A program made the translations under genes and the position numbers. From positions 1-64,000 of the forward strand of contig CAMLMY010000007.1 of assembly GCA_946481345.1 (NCBI GenBank): 64,000 bases of DNA. Reading direction: 5' to 3'. Source of the DNA: an uncultured Gilliamella sp. GTDB taxonomy: Bacteria > Pseudomonadota > Gammaproteobacteria > Enterobacterales > Orbaceae. Position 1 is the stretch's first letter, and every line of letters begins with the position of its first letter. Positions 7,770-17,641 of the stretch are shown piece after piece. Below the pieces are notes generated by a model. The model had not been told where the DNA came from and searched no databases. It was given only the letters and a program-made list of their open reading frames with translations.

Positions 7770-10241
7770 ATGCAATATTATATTAACAACATAAAAAAAC
7801 AACTTAAAGATCTTGCTTTATTGAAACATGAACGTGCTCTGAATGCTATGTCAGAAGAATTTCAACGTGTTTTTTCGTTTCTGCCGGCTCTTTTTCACTT
7901 TCATGATCCTAAACTTCCAGGCTATCTAAATGAAGATACGCCTATGGGTATTGCTTGTTATGAAATTTCTGAAACTGTTTCTACTCAATTACAAAATCAT
8001 TTTAATTTCATTGCTCCATTAACAACTGTCAAATCTGACATTTCCGCCCTGTATTCAATGGGAAGTACATGTTCAATTGGACAATCAGTTGCATCAGATT
8101 TGGATATTTGGATTTGTATTGAAAATAATTTATCAGCAGATCGAAAGTCATCTTTACAAAAAAAATGTCGTTTAATTGAGCAATGGGCAAAAGAATTAGG
8201 GATTAAATTAACCTTATTTGTTGTAGATGTAGATCGCTTTATCAATAAACATCATGAATGTTTAATCGGTGAAAATTGTGGTTCGGCACAACATATATTA
8301 TTGTTAGAGGAGTTTTATCGTTCGGCTAACTTATTGGCAGGTAAATTATTATTGTGGTTTGCAGTGCCTAGCGATTTAATTATCAATAACACCAAATATC
8401 CGACTTATGAAAAGTGTGTTCAAGCATTAATTGAACAGAATATTATCATACGTGATGAATGGATCGATTTTGGTTCATTAACTGGATTATCTGCAGAAGA
8501 ATATTTTGGTGCTAGCTTATGGCAACTTTATAAAAGTATTGATTCGCCATTTAAAGCCGTATTGAAAACTTTATTACTCGAAGCTTATTCATGGATTTAC
8601 CCTGAAAATAAACCAATCGCTTATGAGATGCGAAGTTACATTCAAAAGGCAGAAATTTATCAAGGTTGCTATTTAGATTCGTACTATATGCTTTTGCAAA
8701 GGTTAACTCATTACTTAGTTGAAATTGAAGATTTTGCACGATTAGAACTGATTAGAACGTGTTTTTATCTAAAAGTTAATGAACAATTATCTGTTCCAAC
8801 TAGCTTGCCATCGTGGCGTCGAAAAGTTCTTGATGATTTAGTGAAACAATGGGGATGGAGTAAAGAGTTCATTGCTAAATTAGATGCCAGTAATACTTGG
8901 AAGATAGAACAAGTTCGTGAAATACACGAAATATTATTACAGACTATGATGACAGGTTATCGCAATTTACTAAATTTTGGTCGTCGTAATAATTTAGATT
9001 CACTCATTAGCCCACAAGACTTAGCGATATTAACACGTAAACTTTATGCTTCTTTTGAAGTATTGCCTGGTAAAATCACCACACTAAAACTCAATATTTC
9101 TAATAATTTACAAGAAGATACACTTACTTTTATTTATGTTAAAGAAGATAGAATAAATCGCTCGGGTTGGTATGTGTATAAACAAAAGCCAGTTTTAAAT
9201 GACATTATTGGTCACCAATATATAGAATATAGTAAATATTTGGTTAAATTAGTTAGTTGGTGTTATTTTAATAATATGATTTATGACTCAACAGAGTTTT
9301 ATTATCATAATGGTGAAGATCGGGATAAGACTAAAATAACCAAATTCATTCAAGATCTAAAAGCATATTTTCCTATTAATGTTCCAACCGCAACGGAAGA
9401 ACAACTTTATGGACCCTGTGAGATACGTCACTTAGCCATCATTTTAAATCTCGAAAACGATCCTACGTCTAATTTAAATTTAGAAGATGAATTTAATTCG
9501 AATGTATTAAATTATGGTGAAAATGAATTAAGCTTAGTTGGATCAATAGACTTACTATACCGTAATTCTTGGAATGAAATTCGTGTTTTACATTTTAATG
9601 GTAAATTATGTGTTCTTGAAGCTATTAAAGCGTTACTTAACCGAATGCATAAAGATGCTGATTTACCAAATTCAATGGAAATATTTTGTTACAGTCAATG
9701 TTTAAATAGCCAAATTAGACAACAAATAAAAAAGTTGATGGATGATTGCATTGAACTGCGATTAAGTTCTACGATAAATAATTTAACGCAAGTTAAACCT
9801 TTAAGAATTGATGGCGCATCTTGGTATCTATTTTTTGAACGACTTGGTGTCTCACTTCATCAATTTGAAAATACAATTGATTTTTACGGTGCAGTGTCTA
9901 ATAATAAGGCTCAAGGAAGACCATTAAATATATTAGATGAAACAAATGAACTGCCTAAAGAAATAGACAGTGTAGCCTACCAAGGTGTAATTCAGTTCTT
10001 TTTCGAAGATACTGACATTGGGTTTGATCTCTATATTTTAAATGAACATAATCAAATAGAAATATATCGAAATTGTAACGGCAATAGAGAAAATATGGTC
10101 AAAGCAATTAATGATTTTTATGTTTTATCTGATGATAGATTTACTTTTACTACGAGTAGTTCTGTCAATTTCAATCTACCGCAATTTTATCAAATTACTT
10201 ATAATAATGCTGGTGAACGAGAGATCTACTTATTGAATTAA
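7770..10241 (+). CDS. cyaA: Class I adenylate cyclase CyaA
   Basis: 823 aa (E. coli 848). It makes cAMP from ATP; with CRP this controls alternative sugar use. The nucleotidyltransferase core is visible: G98-S99 followed by SIGQS and the metal-binding D110-x-D112. The C-terminal half is the regulatory domain on which EIIA-Glc acts in enterics. The ATG at 7770 begins MQYYINNIKKQL, which lines up with the E. coli start MYLYIETLKQRL. A TTG 36 nt upstream stays in frame but adds a non-homologous extension. No good Shine-Dalgarno is seen, fitting the weak translation known for cyaA in E. coli. Confidence 0.96.
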   Translation: MQYYINNIKKQLKDLALLKHERALNAMSEEFQRVFSFLPALFHFHDPKLPGYLNEDTPMGIACYEISETVSTQLQNHFNFIAPLTTVKSDISALYSMGSTCSIGQSVASDLDIWICIENNLSADRKSSLQKKCRLIEQWAKELGIKLTLFVVDVDRFINKHHECLIGENCGSAQHILLLEEFYRSANLLAGKLLLWFAVPSDLIINNTKYPTYEKCVQALIEQNIIIRDEWIDFGSLTGLSAEEYFGASLWQLYKSIDSPFKAVLKTLLLEAYSWIYPENKPIAYEMRSYIQKAEIYQGCYLDSYYMLLQRLTHYLVEIEDFARLELIRTCFYLKVNEQLSVPTSLPSWRRKVLDDLVKQWGWSKEFIAKLDASNTWKIEQVREIHEILLQTMMTGYRNLLNFGRRNNLDSLISPQDLAILTRKLYASFEVLPGKITTLKLNISNNLQEDTLTFIYVKEDRINRSGWYVYKQKPVLNDIIGHQYIEYSKYLVKLVSWCYFNNMIYDSTEFYYHNGEDRDKTKITKFIQDLKAYFPINVPTATEEQLYGPCEIRHLAIILNLENDPTSNLNLEDEFNSNVLNYGENELSLVGSIDLLYRNSWNEIRVLHFNGKLCVLEAIKALLNRMHKDADLPNSMEIFCYSQCLNSQIRQQIKKLMDDCIELRLSSTINNLTQVKPLRIDGASWYLFFERLGVSLHQFENTIDFYGAVSNNKAQGRPLNILDETNELPKEIDSVAYQGVIQFFFEDTDIGFDLYILNEHNQIEIYRNCNGNRENMVKAINDFYVLSDDRFTFTTSSSVNFNLPQFYQITYNNAGEREIYLLN

Positions 10242-10363
10242 AACTGATCTGTAAAGTTAAGTCATTTTATAAAAAGTTCAATAAAATTAATATTCTTTGT
10301 TGTAAAAAATGTTTTAAAGGTATTTTGATATGAAAAAAACTTATATTTCTATTAAAATAAATG

Positions 10364-10391
10364 GGAACTTTTTACGAATTTAACAATCTAA
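10364..10391 (+). promoter_or_regulatory. Sigma-E promoter of rpoE
   Basis: GGAACTT (10364-10370), a 16-nt spacer and TCTAA (10387-10391) match the sigma-E consensus and closely resemble the known autoregulated rpoE promoter of E. coli. It lies 61 nt before the rpoE start codon. Confidence 0.85.
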
Positions 10392-10452
10392 CTGTTAGTA
10401 AGCACATTTTTGGGCCACAAGCAGTTATTAACATAGTGAGGGTTGGCCTTTA

Positions 10453-11028
10453 ATGGGGGAGCAAATAACAGACCAAGTATTAGTTGATCGCGTATTAAAT
10501 GGGGATAAAAATGCGTTCAATTTGCTTGTTGTTCGTTATCAAAATAAACTCGCTCATTTGGTTTCTCGCTACGTTTCAGCTTCTGAAGTTCCAGATGTTG
10601 TGCAAGAGACTTTTATTAAGGCTTACCGATCTTTAAGCCTATTTAAAGGTGAAAGTATATTTTATACATGGTTGTACAGAATAGCGGTTAATACAGCAAA
10701 AAATTATCTAATTTCTCAGGGACGTCGGCCTCCATCATCAGACATTGATGCAAGTGAAGCTGAAAGTTATGACGGTGCAGAATCTTTAAGAGATATTGAT
10801 AATCCAGAAAGTTTAGCACTTTCAAAAGAAGTTGGAAAAGTGGTATTTGAAGCAATTGAAGCATTACCCGATGATTTAAAAACTGCCATTACATTGCGCG
10901 AAATTGATGGTTTAAGTTATGAAGAAATTGCCGAAATTATGAGTACACCTGTTGGTACAGTAAGATCACGTATTTTTAGAGCTCGTGATATTATTGATGA
11001 AAAGATTAAACCATTAATAACTGATTAA
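10453..11028 (+). CDS. rpoE: RNA polymerase extracytoplasmic stress sigma factor RpoE
   Basis: 191 aa, the E. coli length. Region 2 (about 10-90, with DVVQETFIKAYRSL) binds core polymerase and the -10 element. Region 4 (about 130-185, with SYEEIAEIM and GTVRSRIFRAR) is the helix-turn-helix for the GGAACTT -35 element. It directs envelope-stress genes when released from RseA. It is followed by rseA (41 nt gap) and rseB, and is preceded by its own sigma-E promoter, so positive autoregulation is likely. Confidence 0.98.
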   Translation: MGEQITDQVLVDRVLNGDKNAFNLLVVRYQNKLAHLVSRYVSASEVPDVVQETFIKAYRSLSLFKGESIFYTWLYRIAVNTAKNYLISQGRRPPSSDIDASEAESYDGAESLRDIDNPESLALSKEVGKVVFEAIEALPDDLKTAITLREIDGLSYEEIAEIMSTPVGTVRSRIFRARDIIDEKIKPLITD

Positions 11029-11069
11029 ATCATTTAATTTAAAGTAGCTATAAAATTAAGGTATCTACT

Positions 11070-11630
11070 ATGCAAACAGAACAGAAACAGCAACTTTCAT
11101 CCCTTATGGATGGTGAGCTTAAAGATGATTATTTCATTGATGCTGTATCAAAAGATGAAGATTTACAGTCATGTTGGCATCGCTACCATGTTGTAAGATC
11201 CGCTATGCGTGGTGAGCTGCACAGTAGTACGTTAACTTTAGATATTTCAAAACAAGTTGCTCAGGCTATTGCTGATGAAAACTTATATTTTGAAATGGCA
11301 GATCAGCCAACCCCACATGAAGTCACTATACCAAAAGCTGAAAATCTATTTTGGGATCGAGTAAAAGATGCAGTGGCAAAAGTCAGTCAAGTTGGATTGG
11401 CGGCTTGTGTTACGTTAGCAATTATTGCTGGTGTTCAATATCAGCAAGGGCAATCAAATAATATAAATGGCGCTCCAACACTGAATACTTTACCGGTTGG
11501 AGTCAATGTTGCCCCTGTTGGTGGTATCCAACAACATAACGACCAACAATTACTCGAAAAAAGACAATATGATAAAATTAGATTGCTTGTACAGGATTAT
11601 GAGTTACAAAAAAGACTAAATGCTCATTAA
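11070..11630 (+). CDS. rseA: Anti-sigma-E factor RseA
   Basis: 186 aa (E. coli 216). The N-terminal cytoplasmic domain (1-66, LSSLMDGEL then SCWHRYHVVRSAMRGEL) binds sigma-E. One membrane helix lies at about 107-123. Its A112-C113 pair corresponds to the E. coli Ala-Cys pair cut by RseP. The periplasmic tail that DegS and RseB act on is shorter than in E. coli. It lies 6 nt before rseB. Confidence 0.95.
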   Translation: MQTEQKQQLSSLMDGELKDDYFIDAVSKDEDLQSCWHRYHVVRSAMRGELHSSTLTLDISKQVAQAIADENLYFEMADQPTPHEVTIPKAENLFWDRVKDAVAKVSQVGLAACVTLAIIAGVQYQQGQSNNINGAPTLNTLPVGVNVAPVGGIQQHNDQQLLEKRQYDKIRLLVQDYELQKRLNAH

Positions 11631-11636
11631 TTTTTT

Positions 11637-12620
11637 ATGAATTGTTTATTTTATTTAAATACATCTAAACTCAAACAGAGTATAAAATTTATCGTTACTC
11701 TGTTTTTGATGCTATTTACTTTATCTGCCTATCCGGAAAACAACGATAAAGCGCTACTATTGATGAATAGTATGCACAAAGCTGTTAAAACGAGTACTTA
11801 CCAAATTCATTTGCTTTCTCAAGATAAAGATCAATACGTTACCACTTATGAATATTCTCATTTAGGATCAGAAAAGCAAAATGATATCAAAGCTCAATTG
11901 CTTTATCTTGAAGGCCCCGCAAAAGAAATTATTTTGAACAATGGTGTAACGAGTTATTTTCAACCAGATAGTGCCTCTTTTTCTATTACTAGTCCACGTA
12001 TTACTGAAGCTTTTCCCGATGTGATTTATAATGATTTCAACCAATTGGTTGATGTTTATGATTTTATTTTATTAGGTAAAACCAGAACAGCTAATCGTAG
12101 TGCGCAATTAGTAAAAATGATTGCTAAAGACAAAGATCGTTATAGTTATATTATTTGGATTGATGATGAAAATTTTTTGCCTCTTCGAATTGACTTGCTT
12201 GATCAAAATGGTGAAATCATAAGTCAACAAAAAGTGGTTAATTTAGACGAAAAATTCGATCCAAAAGAGATTAAAGAATATATAGACAGTCGCAATTATC
12301 CTATCTTATTATCAATTGAAAAACAAAATGACATATTAGAAGTTTGGCGCTTAGCATGGTTACCTAGAGGATTTAAAGAAATTGCGGCCTACAATGTTAA
12401 TTTTTATAATTCTGATATTGCCACTAAATTGTTTTCTGATGGTGTTTTTTCATTTACTGTTAATGTATCTTCGGAACAATCAAGCCAGCTAAATCAGCTT
12501 ATTACGCAAGGTGATCGGACTATTTTTTCGACAAATATTAATAATAAAAATATTGTTATTATTGGTAATCTACCTAAAGTTACTATTGAGCGTATTGCCC
12601 AAAATATTGTTGAGAAATAA
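11637..12620 (+). CDS. rseB: Periplasmic sigma-E regulator RseB
   Basis: 327 aa (E. coli 318). An N-terminal hydrophobic segment (about 16-32) works as a signal peptide, followed by the two-domain RseB fold: a LolA-like N-terminal domain (about 40-215) and a smaller C-terminal domain (about 225-325). RseB binds RseA and shields it from DegS until lipopolysaccharide intermediates bind. Unlike E. coli, no rseC follows; the next gene is lepA after 153 nt. Confidence 0.94.
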   Translation: MNCLFYLNTSKLKQSIKFIVTLFLMLFTLSAYPENNDKALLLMNSMHKAVKTSTYQIHLLSQDKDQYVTTYEYSHLGSEKQNDIKAQLLYLEGPAKEIILNNGVTSYFQPDSASFSITSPRITEAFPDVIYNDFNQLVDVYDFILLGKTRTANRSAQLVKMIAKDKDRYSYIIWIDDENFLPLRIDLLDQNGEIISQQKVVNLDEKFDPKEIKEYIDSRNYPILLSIEKQNDILEVWRLAWLPRGFKEIAAYNVNFYNSDIATKLFSDGVFSFTVNVSSEQSSQLNQLITQGDRTIFSTNINNKNIVIIGNLPKVTIERIAQNIVEK

Positions 12621-12773
12621 TCGCAAAACTTTCGATAACACTATGCTTCGCGGTTATTAATGTGTAAAATGTGCCTTTTCTATTTTTCGTGATTATCTAA
12701 CCTGTTATTTTTGGTAATAACATTCCGGGTAATTAACAGTATATAACTAAAACATAAAATATAATTTATTGAT

Positions 12774-14570
12774 ATGAATAAAAATATCCGCAATTTTTCA
12801 ATCATTGCTCATATTGACCATGGTAAATCAACGCTTTCAGATCGTATTATCCAAATTTGTGGAGGACTTTCTGATCGTGAAATGGAAGCGCAAGTTCTTG
12901 ATTCAATGGATCTTGAACGTGAACGTGGTATTACAATTAAAGCGCAAAGTGTTACATTAGATTACCATGCAAATGATGGTCAAACATATCAGCTTAATTT
13001 TATCGATACACCTGGACATGTAGACTTTTCTTATGAAGTTTCTCGCTCACTTGCAGCATGTGAAGGCGCACTATTAGTTGTTGATGCAGGACAAGGCGTT
13101 GAAGCTCAAACCCTTGCAAATTGCTATACGGCTTTAGATATGAATTTAGAAGTTGTTCCCGTGCTTAATAAAATTGATTTACCTGCGGCAGAACCTGAGC
13201 GTGTAGCTGAAGAAATTGAAGATATTGTCGGTATTGATGCAAGTAATGCGGTTCGTTGTTCTGCCAAAACTGGGGTAGGCGTGGCGGATGTATTGGAGCA
13301 ATTAGTAAAAGATATTCCACCACCAGAGGGGGATTCAAATGCACCATTACAAGCACTTATTATTGACTCATGGTTTGATAACTATTTAGGGGTCGTATCT
13401 TTAATTCGTATCAAAAATGGCGAATTACACAAAGGCGATAAAATTAAAGTTATGAGTACAGGTATGACTTATAATGTTGACCGTCTTGGTATTTTTACGC
13501 CTAAACAAGTTGATAAAGATACTTTAAATTGTGGTGAAGTTGGCTGGGTAGTTTGTGCCATTAAAGATATTTTAGGTGCGCCGGTTGGTGATACTTTAAC
13601 TTTAGCTAAAAGTCCAGCAGATAAACCATTACCTGGTTTTAAAAAGGTTAAACCGCAAGTTTATGCTGGTTTATTTCCAACAAGTTCTGATGATTATGAA
13701 GCTTTCCGTGATGCATTGGGCAAATTAAGTTTGAATGACGCATCACTGTTTTATGAACCTGAAAATTCTGGCGCTTTAGGATTTGGTTTTCGTTGTGGTT
13801 TCCTTGGGTTATTACATATGGAGATCATACAAGAGCGTTTGGAGCGCGAATATAATCTTGATCTTATTACCACAGCGCCAACAGTAGTTTATGAAGTTTT
13901 AACAACTTCAAATGAAATTATTTACGTTGATAGTCCTTCTAAACTTCCAGCGGTAAATAATATTCAAGAACTACGAGAACCAATCGCCGAATGTAATATA
14001 TTGGTTCCACAAAACTATTTAGGTAATGTAATCACGTTATGTGTTGAGAAACGTGGTGTGCAAACTAATATGGTTTATCACGGTAATCAAGTTGCATTGA
14101 CTTACGAAATTCCAATGACAGAAGTAGTTTTAGACTTTTTTGATAAATTAAAATCTACCTCTCGTGGTTACGCTTCATTGGATTATAGTTTTAAACGATT
14201 CCAAATTGCTGATATGGTGCGATTAGATGTATTAATTAATGGTGAACGTGTTGATGCATTAGCCTTAATTACTCACCGAGATAATGCACCTTATCGTGGA
14301 CGAGAATTAGTGGAAAAAATGAAAGATCTCATTCCTCGTCAACAATTTGATATCGCTATTCAAGCCGCTATTGGTAATCATATTATTGCTCGTTCAACGG
14401 TTAAACAATTACGTAAAAACGTCTTAGCCAAATGCTATGGCGGTGATGTTAGCCGTAAAAAGAAACTTTTACAGAAGCAAAAAGAAGGTAAAAAACGCAT
14501 GAAACAAGTTGGTAATGTTGAGTTACCACAAGAAGCGTTTTTAGCCATTTTACATGTGGGAAAAGATTAA
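12774..14570 (+). CDS. lepA: Elongation factor 4, ribosome back-translocase LepA
   Basis: 598 aa (E. coli 599). The order is GTPase domain (G1 AHIDHGKST near residues 10-18, DTPGH, NKIDLP), domain II, EF-G-like domains III and V, and the LepA-specific basic C-terminal domain ending near [15 protein letters not shown]. It binds stalled or misarranged ribosomes and may promote back-translocation or subunit assembly. It heads lepA-lepB-rnc-era, 19 nt before lepB. Confidence 0.98.
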   Translation: MNKNIRNFSIIAHIDHGKSTLSDRIIQICGGLSDREMEAQVLDSMDLERERGITIKAQSVTLDYHANDGQTYQLNFIDTPGHVDFSYEVSRSLAACEGALLVVDAGQGVEAQTLANCYTALDMNLEVVPVLNKIDLPAAEPERVAEEIEDIVGIDASNAVRCSAKTGVGVADVLEQLVKDIPPPEGDSNAPLQALIIDSWFDNYLGVVSLIRIKNGELHKGDKIKVMSTGMTYNVDRLGIFTPKQVDKDTLNCGEVGWVVCAIKDILGAPVGDTLTLAKSPADKPLPGFKKVKPQVYAGLFPTSSDDYEAFRDALGKLSLNDASLFYEPENSGALGFGFRCGFLGLLHMEIIQERLEREYNLDLITTAPTVVYEVLTTSNEIIYVDSPSKLPAVNNIQELREPIAECNILVPQNYLGNVITLCVEKRGVQTNMVYHGNQVALTYEIPMTEVVLDFFDKLKSTSRGYASLDYSFKRFQIADMVRLDVLINGERVDALALITHRDNAPYRGRELVEKMKDLIPRQQFDIAIQAAIGNHIIARSTVKQLRKNVLAKCYGGDVSRKKKLLQKQKEGKKRMKQVGNVELPQEAFLAILHVGKD

Positions 14571-14589
14571 TCAGTTAAAGAGGTAAAAA

Positions 14590-15594
14590 ATGGCTGGAAC
14601 ATTTGCCATCATATTAACAGTAGCGACATTGATTACTGCAATCTTCTGGTTTTTAGAAAAATTTAGGTGGAAACCAGCAAGACAACGAAAAGTAGAAGAG
14701 ATTCGCAAACAACATAATGGCGAAATAGATGGAAAAATACTTGCAGAAGTAGGTAAACCAAAAGCTTGGGTTGAAAGTATATCATCGTTCTTCCCTGTTT
14801 TATTTGTTGTATTTGTGATTCGTTCATTTTTATTTGAACCGTTTCAAATACCATCAGGTTCAATGATGCAAACTTTACTTATTGGTGACTTTATTGCAGT
14901 TCAAAAGTATTCTTATGGATTAAGAGATCCTATTACTAATACAGTATTAATTTCTACAGGCCACCCTAAACGAGGTGATGTCGCTGTATTTAAACATCCA
15001 AATAATCCTCAAATGGATTTGATTAAACGGGTGGTTGGAATGCCAGGCGATAAAATAGTATATCTCGTTAAAGAGAAGAAAGTACTGATTTATCCTGCTT
15101 GTCAAACTAATGATGCAAATTGTGTGGGTGGGCAGAAATCTGAACCATTAGACTTACATTATACGCAACCTCAACCAAGCAATTGGAAAGAAGTGCATCA
15201 AGAGTTTAAAACAAGTCCGAATTTTTATACATTAGAGCAATGTGCAGATAAAGGTATTGTCAATTCTCAATCTGTTTTCTTACTTAATATGAATATACAA
15301 CAAGAGACGTTAGGCGATAGACCTCATGAAATTTTAACCACTCTAGGTTCACATGAGGATCCTAATTATTTTTATCGCCAAAATGGACAACCAATTGCTA
15401 CATGGATAGTACCTAAAGATCACTATTTTATGATGGGTGATAATCGAGATAATAGTGGTGACAGTCGTTATTTTGGCTTTGTACCTGAACAGAATTTTGT
15501 TGGTCGCGCAACAGCAATTTGGATCAGTTTTGAGAAACAACCAGATGAATGGCCAACAGGCATCCGATTTAGCCGTATTGGTGGTATACATTAA
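14590..15594 (+). CDS. lepB: Signal peptidase I LepB
   Basis: 334 aa (E. coli 324). Two N-terminal membrane helices (about 3-21 and 64-82) place the catalytic domain in the periplasm. The Ser-Lys dyad is S91 in SGSMM and K146 in [10 protein letters not shown]; the [11 protein letters not shown] box is also present near 279-289. In the SGSMMPTL box of E. coli the proline is glutamine here. It removes signal peptides from exported proteins and is coupled to lepA and rnc. Confidence 0.97.
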   Translation: MAGTFAIILTVATLITAIFWFLEKFRWKPARQRKVEEIRKQHNGEIDGKILAEVGKPKAWVESISSFFPVLFVVFVIRSFLFEPFQIPSGSMMQTLLIGDFIAVQKYSYGLRDPITNTVLISTGHPKRGDVAVFKHPNNPQMDLIKRVVGMPGDKIVYLVKEKKVLIYPACQTNDANCVGGQKSEPLDLHYTQPQPSNWKEVHQEFKTSPNFYTLEQCADKGIVNSQSVFLLNMNIQQETLGDRPHEILTTLGSHEDPNYFYRQNGQPIATWIVPKDHYFMMGDNRDNSGDSRYFGFVPEQNFVGRATAIWISFEKQPDEWPTGIRFSRIGGIH

Positions 15595-15599
15595 TTGCA

Positions 15600-16280
15600 A
15601 TGATAATGAAAAAGTTTAATCAAATACAACAATCAATTGGTTACCAATTTAATAATTTATCTTTATTAGAATTGGCACTGACTCATCGAAGTGCTAACAA
15701 ATTGCATAATGAACGTTTAGAGTTTTTAGGTGATTCAATTTTAAGCTTTGTGATTGCTAATGAACTGTATGAACGTTTTGTCAAACAAGATGAGGGTGAT
15801 TTGAGTCAAATGCGTGCAACACTTGTTTGTGGGCAAACACTGGCTGAAATGGGTAAAGAATTTAAATTAGGTGATTACCTTATTCTTGGTCAAGGCGAAT
15901 TAAAAAGTGGCGGGTTTCGTCGTGACTCGATTATTTCTGATGCCGTAGAAGCTATTATTGGTGCTATTTATTTAGATAGCAATATCGAAACGGTACGACG
16001 CTTAATTTTGACGTGGTATCAAACTCGATTGAACCAAATTCAACCCGGTATTAAACAGAAAGATGCCAAAACACGCTTACAAGAATATCTGCAAGGCATC
16101 CATTGTGAGCGCCCATGTTATTTAATTCTTGAAGTAACAGGTGATAATCATGAGCAAGAATTCTTAATTCAATGCAAACTTGAGAATGATAGCCGTGAAT
16201 ATTTAGGGCGAGGTCTAAGCCGTCGCAAAGCCGAGCAAGCAGCTGCTCAAGAAGCACTTAATCAATTAGGTATAAAATGA
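15600..16280 (+). CDS. rnc: Ribonuclease III
   Basis: 226 aa from the first ATG, or 224 aa from the ATG two codons later; E. coli has 226. The N-terminal endonuclease domain carries ERLEFLGDS and the second acidic motif [15 protein letters not shown]-terminal double-stranded RNA-binding domain (about 155-225) ends in the basic [18 protein letters not shown] helix. It processes rRNA and structured mRNAs. The end overlaps era by 4 nt (ATGA), so the two are translationally coupled. Confidence 0.97.
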   Translation: MIMKKFNQIQQSIGYQFNNLSLLELALTHRSANKLHNERLEFLGDSILSFVIANELYERFVKQDEGDLSQMRATLVCGQTLAEMGKEFKLGDYLILGQGELKSGGFRRDSIISDAVEAIIGAIYLDSNIETVRRLILTWYQTRLNQIQPGIKQKDAKTRLQEYLQGIHCERPCYLILEVTGDNHEQEFLIQCKLENDSREYLGRGLSRRKAEQAAAQEALNQLGIK

Positions 16281-17182
16281 CAAAAACAACACAACATTGT
16301 GGATTTGTCGCCATAGTAGGTCGACCAAATGTAGGTAAATCAACATTATTAAATCAACTACTAGGCCAAAAAGTTTCTATAACATCGCGTAAAGCGCAAA
16401 CAACACGTCACCGTATTGTTGGTATTGATACTCAAGATAATGATCAGGTTATTTATATTGATACTCCCGGCTTACACATCGAAGAAAAAAGAGCGATTAA
16501 TCGTTTAATGAATCGTGCTGCAAGTAGCTCAATTGGTGATGTCGAATTAGTAATCTTTGTCGTTGAAGGTACACATTGGAATGATGACGATGAAATGGTT
16601 GCCAACAAGCTTAAAGATTGCAAATGCCCAGTATTGTTGGTAATTAATAAAATTGACAACGTTATCGACAAAACTCAATTATTACCGCATATTCAAGAAA
16701 TTAGCCAAAAAGTTAATTTTCTTGATGTAGTGCCAATTAGCGCTGAAAAAGGTGATGGCGTTGATATTATCAGGAAAATTGTCAAAAAACATTTGCCTGA
16801 AGGCGAACATCATTTTCCTGAAGATTATATCACCGATCGATCTCAACGATTTATGGCTTCCGAAATTATTCGTGAAAAGTTAATGCGTTTTTTAGGTGAT
16901 GAGTTGCCATATTCAGTCACTGTCGAAATTGAGCAATTCAAAGTTGATGAACGTAATGGAATGTATCGTATCAACGGCTTAATATTAGTTGAAAGAGATG
17001 GTCAAAAGAAAATGGTCATTGGCAACAAAGGTGAAAAAATCAAAAAAATTGGTATAGAAGCCCGCAAAGATATGCAATCATTTTTTGACAACAAAGTACA
17101 TTTAGAGCTTTGGGTTAAAGTTAAAGCGGGTTGGGCCGATGATGAGCGCGCATTGCGTAGCTTAGGTTATAGTGATGATTAA
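16277..17182 (+). CDS. era: GTPase Era
   Basis: 301 aa, the E. coli length. The GTPase domain has [13 protein letters not shown] and NKID. A C-terminal KH domain (about 205-295) with [11 protein letters not shown] binds the 3' end of 16S rRNA during 30S assembly. It starts inside the rnc stop region. In E. coli recO follows; here a terminator and a sugar locus follow instead. Confidence 0.98.
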   Translation: MTKTTQHCGFVAIVGRPNVGKSTLLNQLLGQKVSITSRKAQTTRHRIVGIDTQDNDQVIYIDTPGLHIEEKRAINRLMNRAASSSIGDVELVIFVVEGTHWNDDDEMVANKLKDCKCPVLLVINKIDNVIDKTQLLPHIQEISQKVNFLDVVPISAEKGDGVDIIRKIVKKHLPEGEHHFPEDYITDRSQRFMASEIIREKLMRFLGDELPYSVTVEIEQFKVDERNGMYRINGLILVERDGQKKMVIGNKGEKIKKIGIEARKDMQSFFDNKVHLELWVKVKAGWADDERALRSLGYSDD

Positions 17183-17213
17183 TTACTGCATTTAATCTTA
17201 AAATTTGAAAGTC

Positions 17214-17239
17214 AGGTATCATAAGATACCTTATTTTTG
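17214..17239 (+). terminator. Rho-independent terminator after era
   Basis: AGGTATC (17214-17220), an ATAA loop and GATACCT (17225-17231) are followed by TATTTTT. It closes the lepA-lepB-rnc-era unit. Confidence 0.8.
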
Positions 17240-17641
17240 ATAAATTCATCTATTTAAAACTGAATTGAAATATCTTTAAATATTAAAAAATTCAATCCAT
17301 TCAAATCCATATAACGGATAAATAACTTCAAAAAACCTAAAAAATATAATAATCTCCAAATTATCAAAATTTATTAATCAACTAATAAACTAACTTCATG
17401 AAGCATCAATAATACATCCAAATTTATAGCAAATAATCAATCCTAAATATAAGTTGTTTTGAATATTGCAATAAACAAATGAAAAGGAATGGTTATGATT
17501 TAATAGTGTGATGTATCCCTCATTTTATATTAGCAAGCAAATAATTCCATATTAATAGCATGATTATTCATATGTTTAAATAGAATGCTTAATTATCATA
17601 AAAAATAATAGCTAATTTAACAAAAAAGAGAGATATAAACT
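17240..17641. other. Upstream region of the GH42 gene
   Basis: About 400 bases of AT-rich sequence. The gene start is preceded by AGAGAG. A half CRP-like word (TGTGA near 17507) has no matching second half. No regulator gene lies next to this sugar pair, so its control is not evident. Confidence 0.45.

Noticed and set aside
17506..17521. CRP site before the GH42 gene
   Set aside because: One half TGTGA is present but the second half is CCTCA rather than TCACA.
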